Assembly (NCBI RefSeq): GCF_006494655.1
Contig: NZ_VHIM01000001.1
Coordinates: 496,001-560,000, forward strand
Source of the DNA: Arthrobacter agilis
GTDB lineage: Bacteria > Actinomycetota > Actinomycetes > Actinomycetales > Micrococcaceae
Reading direction: 5' to 3'
Length of the DNA stretch: 64,000 nucleotides
Positions 26,702 through 36,811 of this stretch are shown here, one piece after another. The notes beneath the pieces are model-generated. The model did not search any database. It was not told the DNA's origin and worked only from the letters and a program-made list of their open reading frames with translations. Made by a program: the position numbers and the translations under genes. Each line of letters begins with the position of its first letter. The stretch's first letter is position 1.

Positions 26702-27736
26702 TCAGCCGTGCATCCGCGCCAGGTCCGCAAGCCGCCGGACCATCAGCGCGAACACCTCCTCGGGGTGGTTGCCCGAGACGATCCGCGCGTTCGGCTGCCT
26801 CTTCCACATCCCGGCGACGTCGGCGACGGTCTGCCCGATGGTCAGCGGTGACCCGGTCTCGACGTCGACGGTGGCGAGCCGCTCGTCGAAGGTCGCCTCG
26901 CCCGTGGCCACCATGGCCGCGAAGAGATCGTGCAGGTGCGCGATGTAGCCCTGGTCGTACGACCGGTGGAACTCCATGTAGAAGCGGAGGGCGTCCGACA
27001 GGCAGGCGACGACGGCGTTGGAGCTGCGGCTGCGCGTCCCGTCCCGCTCGCCCGGGTCGAGCACCTCCGGCTCCGCGCCGGCGGCCCGGGCGACGGCGTC
27101 GACATGTGCGGGCGTGCATTCGATCCGTTCCGTGGTCTCCAGTGCGCAGACGACCGGCAGCTTCTCGAACGGCAGGCCCTCGCAGGCCGCGTACACCTCC
27201 CGCGCCGCGTGCGGGTCCACGTGCGTGTTCCACTCGGCGACCGGCGTCGTGTTCCCCGGGTAGTTGAAGGAGCCGCCCATGATCACGAGGCCCTTCAGCA
27301 GCTGGGGGAGCTGGGGTTCGGCGCGGATGGCGAGCGCCAGGTTGGTCAGCGGACCGGTGACGACGCCGGTGATCTGCCCGGGGTGGCAGCGGACGGCTTC
27401 GAGCCAGACGTCGACGGCGTGGCGCGTGGAGATGTGGCCGCGGGGCGGAGGCAGTTCGGCGTAGCCGATGCCCTGGTCGCCGTGCGTCTCCTCCGTGGTG
27501 ACGAGGGGAACCTGCAGCGGCACCTCGCTCCCGATCGCCACCTCCACGCCGGCGTGCCCGCACAGGTCGAGGAGCGCGAGGTTGTTGAGTGCCACTTGGC
27601 GGGCTCCGACATTGCCGGCGGTGCAGGTGATGGCCTCGACGGAGACCCCCGGGGTGGCCAGCAGGTACATGAGCGCCACGGCGTCGTCGATCCCGGTGTC
27701 GACGTCGAGCAGGAGGCGGCGGCGGGCATCGCCCAC
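26702..27736 (-). CDS. Inosine-uridine-type nucleoside hydrolase
   Basis: 344 residues. The N-terminal calcium-binding signature DVDTGIDDAVAL (residues 11-22) is intact, and TAGNVGARQVALNN, GPLTNLALAI, MGGSFNYPGN and EWNTHVDPHAA follow in family order. The enzyme splits ribonucleosides into base and ribose. The GTG start at 27736 lies two bases after the stop of the GntR regulator, so the two form an operon. The downstream ECF transporter may import its substrate or a related one. Which nucleoside is preferred is not apparent. Confidence 0.92.
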   Translation of the reverse strand: MGDARRRLLLDVDTGIDDAVALMYLLATPGVSVEAITCTAGNVGARQVALNNLALLDLCGHAGVEVAIGSEVPLQVPLVTTEETHGDQGIGYAELPPPRGHISTRHAVDVWLEAVRCHPGQITGVVTGPLTNLALAIRAEPQLPQLLKGLVIMGGSFNYPGNTTPVAEWNTHVDPHAAREVYAACEGLPFEKLPVVCALETTERIECTPAHVDAVARAAGAEPEVLDPGERDGTRSRSSNAVVACLSDALRFYMEFHRSYDQGYIAHLHDLFAAMVATGEATFDERLATVDVETGSPLTIGQTVADVAGMWKRQPNARIVSGNHPEEVFALMVRRLADLARMHG

Positions 27737-27738
27737 GG

Positions 27739-28404
27739 TCAGTCCGCCGCCGTGGTGCGGAGCAGCTGCAGGCGGAGGGTGCGCGCGGTCTCCATGTGGG
27801 TCCGGGCGATGGCCCTCGCGTCATCGCTGCGCCGCTCGGTGATGGCGCTGATGAGGGCCTCGTGCTCCAGCAGCACCTCCTGCCACCGGTCGCCCACCGA
27901 GAGCGTCGAGCGGGGTGTGTGGATGAGGTGCGTGGAGAGCCGCTGCAGCAGGTCCATGAGGACGGGGTTCCGGGCGGCCGCCCAGAGTGAGGTGTGGAAC
28001 TCGAGATTGTTGGTCACCTTGGTGGTGTCGTCCGGGTCGACGACGGCACGGTCGCGTTCCAGCAGCGCCTCGAGGCGCATGAGGTCCGCGGTCCCCCGGT
28101 TGAGTGCGGCCTGTCCGGCGGCCTCCTCCTCGAGCATCACGCGCAGGTCGTAGATCTGGATGACCTCCTGCGGGTCGATCTGGGGCACCTGGAGCCCCCG
28201 CGCGGCGCGCTCGAGCAGGCGCTCGTGCTGCAGCCTGCTGAGCGCTTCGCGCACCGGCGTGCGGGAGACGCCGAAACGCTCCGAGATGACCACTTCACGC
28301 AGGGCCGTCCCGGGCGGATGGACACCGGCGAGGATCTCGCTGCGGAGCACCCGGAAGATGGCGTCGCCGTCCACGCGCGCCGACAGTTCGACGGACTCGG
28401 CCAT
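27739..28404 (-). CDS. GntR-family (FCD-domain) regulator of the nucleoside hydrolase
   Basis: 221 residues. The winged helix is at residues 12-75 (LREVVISERFGVSRTPVREA, then SRLQHERLLERAARGLQVPQ), followed by a helical FCD domain (DLRVMLEEEAAGQAAL through ALISAITERRSDDARAIA). It is immediately upstream of and co-transcribed with the nucleoside hydrolase gene (2-base gap), so it is most likely a local, autoregulated repressor of nucleoside use. The ATG at 28404 was chosen over longer in-frame readings because homology begins there. Confidence 0.9.
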   Translation of the reverse strand: MAESVELSARVDGDAIFRVLRSEILAGVHPPGTALREVVISERFGVSRTPVREALSRLQHERLLERAARGLQVPQIDPQEVIQIYDLRVMLEEEAAGQAALNRGTADLMRLEALLERDRAVVDPDDTTKVTNNLEFHTSLWAAARNPVLMDLLQRLSTHLIHTPRSTLSVGDRWQEVLLEHEALISAITERRSDDARAIARTHMETARTLRLQLLRTTAAD

Positions 28405-28523
28405 GGCGCCCCCTCGGGTCGGCTGGAAGGTTGGGGTGGGAGCGGGACCGAGGACTACGAGTCCCCCGCCCTGGCGACGGCCCGGGCCGGGAACTCGCGC
28501 TCCCGGCCCGTTCCGCACGGACG

Positions 28524-31367
<2,844 letters not shown>

Positions 31368-31462
31368 GACGTCGGCTCCCTTCAGAGAGATTGTGGAATA
31401 CCTCCATCCTATTCCACGATTCCCGTCACTGTATACAGTCGTACACCGAGTTTCGGAGCCTC

Positions 31463-31726
31463 TCAGGCATCGCGCGGCACGGCTCCGTCGCCACTCCCGG
31501 CACCCTGTAGCCCGAGGAGCAATTCGTCCTGGTGCAGCGACTCGGTGCGACTGTGATCCACCACTGGGCCCGTTCCGGCGATCTCGCGGATCAGCTCGAT
31601 CCCGGCGATGGCTTCTTCCTTCGACGCATAGAACGTGGAGACCGCGACGAGCGTGCCGTCCGGCGCCGTCAGCTTCACGCGGAAACCATCGTCGTGCGCA
31701 TCCACCAGTTTGAAGTACCCTGCCAT
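31463..31726 (-). CDS. YegP-like DUF1508 protein
   Basis: 87 residues. [19 protein letters not shown] and [20 protein letters not shown] form one DUF1508 repeat; most family members carry one or two. The fold is a small alpha/beta unit of unknown function, common in soil bacteria. The C-terminal ~35 residues are a polar tail without recognised homology. A strong GGAGG ribosome site lies ten bases before the ATG. It is a single gene just upstream of acnA on the same strand. Confidence 0.85.
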   Translation of the reverse strand: MAGYFKLVDAHDDGFRVKLTAPDGTLVAVSTFYASKEEAIAGIELIREIAGTGPVVDHSRTESLHQDELLLGLQGAGSGDGAVPRDA

Positions 31727-31938
31727 CGTCCTGCCTCCTTGTAAGGTGATCGCCACTCTGCGATTCCTTGCCCTAAGCATACTTATTGATCGTTCCGTCC
31801 ACGCCCCGATCCGACCGCCGCCGGGTACTGGACAGCGGCGACACACTGCGGCAGGCGGAGGCCCGCTCACGTAGTCTTCCCCGTGCCATCCCGATTCCGA
31901 CCACCCTGCCGCGACGGGCAGGACGCAGAAGGAGCATC

Positions 31939-32385
31939 ATGACCGAGTCGAGCAGCAGCGCAGGGCACCCGGACGGCGCCGCCCTTCCCGCGGACCACCC
32001 CCTCGGCCCGGCGGTACCCATCCCGCCGCGCGACGAGGAGGCACAGGACACCGGGGCGAAGGACACCAGGGCGAAGGACGACACAGGGAACGACGTCGCG
32101 CCCGGATCGGACGACGGCGCGCCGGCAACGCACGAGGGCGCCGACCAGCAGGGCGACGACGGCCGCCCGGAGGCGGACCGCCGAGAGGACGTCCTCGATC
32201 CGGGAGCGGGAAGCGCCGATCACCATGCTGCGAGCATCCGCGACGAGCAGGGCACGCACAGCGCCGGCACGGTCCCGGCCGCCTACAACGGCGACGGCAC
32301 GCCGGACAATCCCGAGGAGGACGGCCACCCGGAAGAGGCTGCAGCGGAACCTGAGCGCTGGGACAGCGGCGGGGCTGCGGGCTGA
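31939..32385 (+). CDS. Disordered acidic hypothetical protein
   Basis: 148 residues rich in Asp, Glu, Gly, Ala and Pro with no hydrophobic core, signal or membrane segment, so it is probably intrinsically disordered. A short AKDTRAKDDTG repeat-like stretch lies near residue 40 and a conserved-looking motif (AAYNGDGTPDNPEEDGH) near the end. A GAAGGAG ribosome site eight bases before the ATG supports expression. I do not recognise the family; similar proteins are often stress- or desiccation-associated, but that is only a compositional analogy. Confidence 0.55.
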   Translation: MTESSSSAGHPDGAALPADHPLGPAVPIPPRDEEAQDTGAKDTRAKDDTGNDVAPGSDDGAPATHEGADQQGDDGRPEADRREDVLDPGAGSADHHAASIRDEQGTHSAGTVPAAYNGDGTPDNPEEDGHPEEAAAEPERWDSGGAAG

Positions 32386-32391
32386 TCCGGC

Positions 32392-32484
32392 CGGGCCCGG
32401 CCGGATCGGTCGGGCCCGCCGACCTCCGGCCCGGGCCGGTTCGTCTCGGACCGCCGACCTCCGGGCCGGGCCGGATCGGTCGGA
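32392..32484. repeat. GC-rich imperfect repeats between convergent genes
   Basis: A GGGCCGGATCGGTCGG-like element occurs near 32398-32413 and 32467-32483, and CGCCGACCTCCGG occurs at 32417-32429 and 32452-32464. The block fills the gap between two convergent genes and could fold into terminator-like structures. Confidence 0.5.
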
Positions 32485-32504
32485 TCGGCGGGCAGCGCGG
32501 GGCA

Positions 32505-33329
32505 CTACCGGCCGCGACGCGCCAGCCGCGCCACGAGGGGCGACGGCGCCACCCTCGCCAGTGCCGTGATGAGCTTGTACCGGGCGCTCGGCACCGACAC
32601 GGCCTTGCCCGCCGCGGCGTCGCGGATCGCCTCGCGGACCACGAGCGCCGCGTCGAGCCAGAGGGGCCCCGGAACGCTGCTCTTGTCGGCCCCCATGCGC
32701 TGGTGGAACTGGGTGTGCACGAAGCCCGGGCAGACGGCTGTCACGCGGATTCCTTCCGGCCCGTACGTCAGGTTCGCCCACCTGCTGAAGCTGATCATCG
32801 CTGCCTTCGCCGCACCGTAGGTACCTCGAGGAGTGAATCCGGCCACGCTGGCCACCGTGAGGATCGTCCCGACCCGCCGTGGGCGCATCGACTGCAGGGC
32901 GGCGTGGGCCAGGGCCAGCGGAACTTCGACGTGGATGCGGAGGTGCCGGATCTCGTCCTCGAGCGCGTTGTCCGCGAAGGGCTTCACCAGCCCGTATCCG
33001 GCGTTGTTCACGAGGACGGTGACCGGAGCCGCACCGGGAGTCCCTGGTCCCCGCCCGCCGACAGGACCGGGCCCCCTGGTGGGTGGTCCCCCGCCGGCGG
33101 CCGCCCGCAGCCGCGCGAGGACCCGACCCAGTCCCTCGTCGTCGAGCAGGTCCGCGGCGATCGTCTCGATGCCGATCCCCCACCGGCCACGGAGCTCGCG
33201 TGCCACCTCGTCGAGCGGGCCGGGAGCCCGCGCCACCAGCACGAGGTCGTCGCCGCGAGCGGCGTACTGGCGCGCGAACTCAGCTCCGATGCCGGAGGTC
33301 GCGCCGGTGATCAGGACGGTCTCTGTCAT
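32505..33329 (-). CDS. Short-chain dehydrogenase/reductase (DltE/YqjQ-like)
   Basis: 274 residues of classical SDR form: cofactor motif TGATSGIG (residues 7-14), NNAGYG near 109, catalytic Ser in VASVAGF and Tyr in YGAAKAAM, then CPGFVHTQFH. A Gly/Pro-rich insertion (GGGPPTRGPGPVGGRGPG, about residues 79-96) before NNAG is unusual for the family and looks like a low-complexity expansion. Substrate is unknown. A single gene, divergent from formaldehyde dehydrogenase. Confidence 0.85.
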   Translation of the reverse strand: MTETVLITGATSGIGAEFARQYAARGDDLVLVARAPGPLDEVARELRGRWGIGIETIAADLLDDEGLGRVLARLRAAAGGGPPTRGPGPVGGRGPGTPGAAPVTVLVNNAGYGLVKPFADNALEDEIRHLRIHVEVPLALAHAALQSMRPRRVGTILTVASVAGFTPRGTYGAAKAAMISFSRWANLTYGPEGIRVTAVCPGFVHTQFHQRMGADKSSVPGPLWLDAALVVREAIRDAAAGKAVSVPSARYKLITALARVAPSPLVARLARRGR

Positions 33330-33387
33330 GGCCCCAGCCTCCCCCGGATGCCCCGAACGGACAAGGAGTCGCCACCAGGGCGTCGAT

Positions 33388-33444
33388 GCACCGACCCTGA
33401 AGGGTCGGTGCAGGGTCGGTGCAGGGCGAGTGCAACGTTGGTGC
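33388..33444. promoter_or_regulatory. 11-bp direct repeat array and palindrome upstream of fdhA
   Basis: GCACCGACCCT (33388-33398) is inverted as AGGGTCGGTGC (33401-33411). That arm starts a run of four 11-base units with no gaps: AGGGTCGGTGC, AGGGTCGGTGC, AGGGCGAGTGC, AACGTTGGTGC (33401-33444). One-helical-turn direct repeats are the usual target layout of OmpR/PhoB or SARP-type winged-helix activators. The array ends ~113 bases upstream of the fdhA start. Confidence 0.6.
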
Positions 33445-33557
33445 AACCCCCGCACCTGTAGCGTCGGCGGCACCGGCGGCTGCGCACTCCATCGGTGCAC
33501 CGCGCGTCGGGCACCCGGGTACACCGGGTGTGAGCACACACGGAAGAAGGACGTTCC

Positions 33558-34775
33558 ATGAGCGGTAACAGAGCTGTTGCGTACAAGGGACCGGGGAAGG
33601 TCGAGGTCATCGACATCGACTACCCCACATTCGAACTCAAGGACGGGCCGGGGGTGAATCCCGCCAACGTCGGCCGATCAGTGCACCACGGTGTGATCCT
33701 CAAGACCGTCACCACCAATATCTGCGGTTCGGATCAGCACATGGTGCGAGGGCGGACGTCGGCTCCCTCCGACCTCGTGCTGGGCCATGAGATCACCGGC
33801 GAGGTCGTGGAGGTGGGACGCGACGTCGAATTCATCAAGAAGGGCGACATCTGCTCCGTCCCCTTCAACATCGCCTGCGGCCGATGCCGCAACTGCAAGG
33901 AACGCAAGACCGGCATCTGCCTCAATGTGAACCCGGACCGACCGGGCAGCGCCTACGGCTACGTCGACATGGGCGGCTGGGTCGGCGGCCAGGCCGAGTA
34001 CGTCCTGGTCCCCTACGCCGACTGGAACCTGCTGAAGTTCCCGGACCGCGACCAGGCGCTGGAGAAGATCCTCGACCTGACCATGCTCTCGGACATCTTC
34101 CCCACCGGATTCCACGGCGCAGTGACCGCCGGGGTCGGTGTCGGGTCCACCGTGTACATCGCAGGTGCCGGTCCGGTCGGCTTGGCCGCCGCTGTGTCGG
34201 CGCAACTGCTCGGTGCGGCCGTCGTCATCGTCGGCGACCTCAACGAGGGCCGGCTGGCGCAGGCACGGAGCTTCGGCTGCGAGACGGTGGACGTGTCCAA
34301 GGGCGATCCCCGCGACCAGATCGAGCAGCTGCTCGGCGTTCCCGAGGTCGACTGCGGAGTCGACGCCGTCGGGTTCGAGGCACGTGGGCACGGTTCCGGA
34401 TCCGCGGCCGAGGCGCCGGCCACGGTGCTGAACTCGCTCATGGACATCACGGCTGCCGGCGGCGCCCTGGGCATCCCCGGGCTCTACGTCACGAGCGACC
34501 CCGGCGCGGGCGACGATGCCGCGAAGGTGGGGTCGCTCTCGATCAGCCTGGGCACCGGATGGGCCAAATCGCTGTCCTTCACCACCGGCCAGTGTCCGGT
34601 GATGAAGTACAACCGCGGGCTCATGATGGCGATCCTGCATGACCGCGTCTCCATCGCGAAGGCCGTCAACGCGAAGCCGATCGGCCTGGAGGAGGCACCG
34701 CGTGGTTACGAGGAGTTCGACGCCGGAGCCGCGACGAAGTACGTCCTGGACCCGCACGGCTACGTAGCAGCCTGA
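33558..34775 (+). CDS. fdhA: Glutathione-independent formaldehyde dehydrogenase
   Basis: 405 residues of the zinc medium-chain dehydrogenase family. NICGSDQHMVRGR supplies the catalytic zinc Cys, GHEITGEV the next ligand, and CGRCRNCKERKTGIC the structural zinc cluster. GAGPVGLAAAVSAQLLGAAV is the NAD-binding fold. The long DYPTFELK start, GSAYGYVDMGGWVGGQAEYV insertion and late TGQCPVMKYNRGLM match Pseudomonas putida FdhA, which holds NAD tightly and oxidises formaldehyde to formate without a thiol cofactor. It protects against or uses formaldehyde from methylated compounds. A terminator follows directly. Confidence 0.95.
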   Translation: MSGNRAVAYKGPGKVEVIDIDYPTFELKDGPGVNPANVGRSVHHGVILKTVTTNICGSDQHMVRGRTSAPSDLVLGHEITGEVVEVGRDVEFIKKGDICSVPFNIACGRCRNCKERKTGICLNVNPDRPGSAYGYVDMGGWVGGQAEYVLVPYADWNLLKFPDRDQALEKILDLTMLSDIFPTGFHGAVTAGVGVGSTVYIAGAGPVGLAAAVSAQLLGAAVVIVGDLNEGRLAQARSFGCETVDVSKGDPRDQIEQLLGVPEVDCGVDAVGFEARGHGSGSAAEAPATVLNSLMDITAAGGALGIPGLYVTSDPGAGDDAAKVGSLSISLGTGWAKSLSFTTGQCPVMKYNRGLMMAILHDRVSIAKAVNAKPIGLEEAPRGYEEFDAGAATKYVLDPHGYVAA

Positions 34776-34804
34776 TTCGCAGCCCCGGCGGCTCGATCAG
34801 GTGA

Positions 34805-34838
34805 GGGGACCCGGATCCGGGTGGATCCGGGCCCCTTT
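34805..34838 (+). terminator. Intrinsic terminator of fdhA
   Basis: GGGGACCCGGATCC (34805-34818) pairs with GGATCCGGGCCCC (34823-34835), with one mismatch, and is followed by TTT, 30 bases past the fdhA stop. Confidence 0.8.
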
Positions 34839-34854
34839 GCCTGTGCCATGACCG

Positions 34855-34908
34855 AAAGGAATGGAAGTGTGGCATAAACCCGTCGATTCGGCCACTTCCG
34901 ATTCCTTT
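34855..34908. repeat. Long near-perfect stem-loop downstream of fdhA
   Basis: AAAGGAATGGAAGTG (34855-34869) pairs with CACTTCCGATTCCTTT (34893-34908) with a single bulged G, around a ~23-base loop. T4 ends the right arm. It could be a second fdhA terminator, a processing site or the body of a small RNA. Confidence 0.6.
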
Positions 34909-34943
34909 TCCGCCAGCAAAGTCAAGCGGCGCGCCGTACCGGT

Positions 34944-34972
34944 TTGGCAACGAATGAAAATTACCCTACCGT
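34944..34972 (+). promoter_or_regulatory. Candidate promoter of the Rpf-LysM gene
   Basis: TTGGCA (34944-34949) and TACCGT (34967-34972) are exactly 17 bases apart, in one of the most AT-rich stretches nearby. Transcription from about 34979 would give a ~190-base leader. Confidence 0.4.
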
Positions 34973-34978
34973 TGAGGT

Positions 34979-35170
34979 AGTTCCCCGTCCGGGGAAGCGA
35001 AAAGGCTGCCGATCATCGAGCAGCTGTGAATGCCCGGCGCCGTCCTCCACCGCTCGTTGCTCGACAGGCGGCTGCCGAACCATGACCTCTAAACCGTCAA
35101 GGTGAGCAGCGGCGCGAAGAAGTCCGGGGACGGACCTAGTGCGGGTGGCCTCTCGGAGCATCGTAACCCC
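34979..35170 (+). promoter_or_regulatory. Structured 5' leader of the Rpf-LysM gene (unassigned)
   Basis: Together with the three preceding entries this fills the gene-free stretch 34776-35170. The leader contains a TTCCCC/GGGGAA hairpin (34981-34996), TCGAGCA (35016-35022) able to pair with TGCTCGA (35058-35064), and a direct repeat GGCTGCCGA (35004-35012, 35070-35078). Rpf genes in actinobacteria often have a c-di-AMP (ydaO) riboswitch, but I could not find its conserved segments here. It may be a divergent riboswitch or an unrelated regulatory leader. Confidence 0.35.
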
Positions 35171-35905
35171 ATGAATACACACACCTTCAGCACGACCGCG
35201 CGTCGCGGATTCGCAGCAGTAGCGCTCACCGGCCTCGGCCTCGGCGCCGCAGCAGGCGCTGCGAACGCAGCACCCGCCAGCGACTGGGACGCCCTCGCTC
35301 AGTGCGAGAGCGGCGGCAACTGGGGCATCAACACCGGCAACGGTTTCTCCGGTGGACTGCAGTTCACTCCCTCCACCTGGGCCGGCTTCGGCGGCCAGGG
35401 ACTCCCCCAGAACGCCAGCCGCGAGCAGCAGATCGCCGTGGCCGAGAACGTCCTCGCCGGCCAGGGCTGGGGAGCATGGCCCGCGTGCTCCGCGAAGCTC
35501 GGTCTGAACAGCGCCGCCAACCCGGGTGGCGTCCCCGCCCAGGCTGCTCCCGTCCAGGTCCGGCAGGCACCCGCCCAGCTGCAGGTCCAGCAGGTTCCCG
35601 TGCAGCAGGCCCCTGTTGCCCAGGCACCCGTCGCCCAGGCACCGGTCGCCCCGGCACCCGTCGCCCCGGCACCCGTCGCCCAGGCTCCCGTGGTCGAGGC
35701 ACCCGCCGTCCAGGCACCGGTTGCCCAGGCTCCCGTCACCCTGAGCGGCGAGACCTACACCATCCAGTCCGGTGACACCCTCAGCGGCATCGCCACCAAG
35801 CTCGGCATCGAGGGTGGCTGGCAGGCGCTGTTCGCAGCGAACGCCGACACCGTCATCCACGCGGACCTGATCTTCACCGGTCACGTCCTTCAGCTCCCGG
35901 CCTGA
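35171..35905 (+). CDS. Secreted resuscitation-promoting factor-like protein with LysM domain
   Basis: 244 residues. A twin-hydrophobic signal peptide ([21 protein letters not shown]) ends near residue 36. The Rpf lysozyme-like domain follows: [20 protein letters not shown] with the catalytic Glu in [22 protein letters not shown], and a paired Cys in [11 protein letters not shown] ~90-residue [10 protein letters not shown] repeat linker then leads to a C-terminal LysM domain ([18 protein letters not shown]). Such proteins are exported and cleave peptidoglycan glycan strands, promoting regrowth and cell separation. The Pro/Ala linker is encoded by near-identical repeats and may vary in length between strains. 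Confidence 0.95.
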   Translation: MNTHTFSTTARRGFAAVALTGLGLGAAAGAANAAPASDWDALAQCESGGNWGINTGNGFSGGLQFTPSTWAGFGGQGLPQNASREQQIAVAENVLAGQGWGAWPACSAKLGLNSAANPGGVPAQAAPVQVRQAPAQLQVQQVPVQQAPVAQAPVAQAPVAPAPVAPAPVAQAPVVEAPAVQAPVAQAPVTLSGETYTIQSGDTLSGIATKLGIEGGWQALFAANADTVIHADLIFTGHVLQLPA

Positions 35906-35966
35906 TTCACGGCTCCCGAGCTCTCTGCCTGACCGAGGGGCACGCCCCCTCCGCAGAACCCCACGC

Positions 35967-36007
35967 GGCACCCGCACCCCAGCCAACAGTCTGGCGGAGC
36001 GGGTGCC
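35967..36007. terminator. Bidirectional terminator after the Rpf-LysM gene
   Basis: GGCACCCGC (35967-35975) pairs with GCGGGTGCC (35999-36007), with an inner CCAG/CTGG stem. It separates the convergent Rpf and lipoprotein genes. Confidence 0.65.
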
Positions 36008-36016
36008 TCGTCGTTC

Positions 36017-36691
36017 CTAGCCCTGACAGGACGTCGCGTCGACGTCGATCTTGAGGTTGTGCGCCACCGAGTAGTCGCGGTCCGGCGAGGAGAACGCCAC
36101 GAGGATGTTGTCGGCACTGCCGTGCGTGGCACCCTCGGCGAGCTCCACCGTGACGATGATGTTGACGTGCGCATCGGGGACGAACTGGTAGCCCTCGGCG
36201 GGCTCCGGCGGGCCGATCGGCTCCGGCGACGCCGTGGGGCTCGGCGCTGCGGAGTGCTCCTCGTGCGCGTCATCGCCCGCGGCAGGGTGGTGATGACCTT
36301 CCCGGTTGGCCGTCTGCACCATCGAGGAGATGACGTCCAGGTCCTGCGGATTCCCGAGCGCCATCTCACCGAAAGTGAAGGTCTCGAGCGTGGGGTTGTG
36401 GAGCATGACGGTGTAGCGGAGGCGGCTGTCGTCGGGCTGGACGCCACACAGCTCGGCGCCGTCGAGCCCGATGTCCAGCGGATCGTCGCCGAGATCGGCT
36501 CCCACGGGAGCTGCCCGCGTGCCGTCCTCCGGCATCGCCGCTTCGCCCGGCCCCGGGGATGTATCGGCGGGCGTGTTGACGCCGAGCGGATTCTCCTCGA
36601 CGCCGCCGCAGGCGGCCAGGGCGAGGGACGCCGTGAGCGCGATGGCGAGGAGGCCGGCACGGCCCCGGATCGCAGAGGTCTTCGGTGTCAC
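36017..36691 (-). CDS. Lipoprotein with His-rich segment, function unknown
   Basis: 224 residues. A lipoprotein signal peptide (GLLAIALTASLALAAC) ends in the lipobox LAAC at Cys 28, so the protein should be anchored to the outer face of the membrane. The mature part contains a strand-rich domain (DSRLRYTVMLHNPTLETFTF) and a His/Asp-rich stretch (REGHHHPAAGDDAHEEH, near residues 132-148) that could bind metal. The GTG at 36691 puts the signal peptide at the correct distance; a longer in-frame reading to 36808 would bury it. I do not recognise the family. Confidence 0.7.
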   Translation of the reverse strand: MTPKTSAIRGRAGLLAIALTASLALAACGGVEENPLGVNTPADTSPGPGEAAMPEDGTRAAPVGADLGDDPLDIGLDGAELCGVQPDDSRLRYTVMLHNPTLETFTFGEMALGNPQDLDVISSMVQTANREGHHHPAAGDDAHEEHSAAPSPTASPEPIGPPEPAEGYQFVPDAHVNIIVTVELAEGATHGSADNILVAFSSPDRDYSVAHNLKIDVDATSCQG

Positions 36692-36811
36692 TGAACAGCC
36701 CGTTCGTCTCGGCCAGCCGTCGGACGGCACTTCTCCGGCGGCGATAGCTGTGATTCGTCGCACACGACGGCGCGGCTTGGTGCCCGGGCCGCCGTGTCCG
36801 AGCAGCATCGA

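Noticed and set aside
34979..35170. c-di-AMP (ydaO) riboswitch before the Rpf-LysM gene
   Set aside because: Expected from other actinobacteria, but the conserved GGTGAATC- and GACAGCTAACC-like segments are absent, so it is reported only as an unassigned structured leader.
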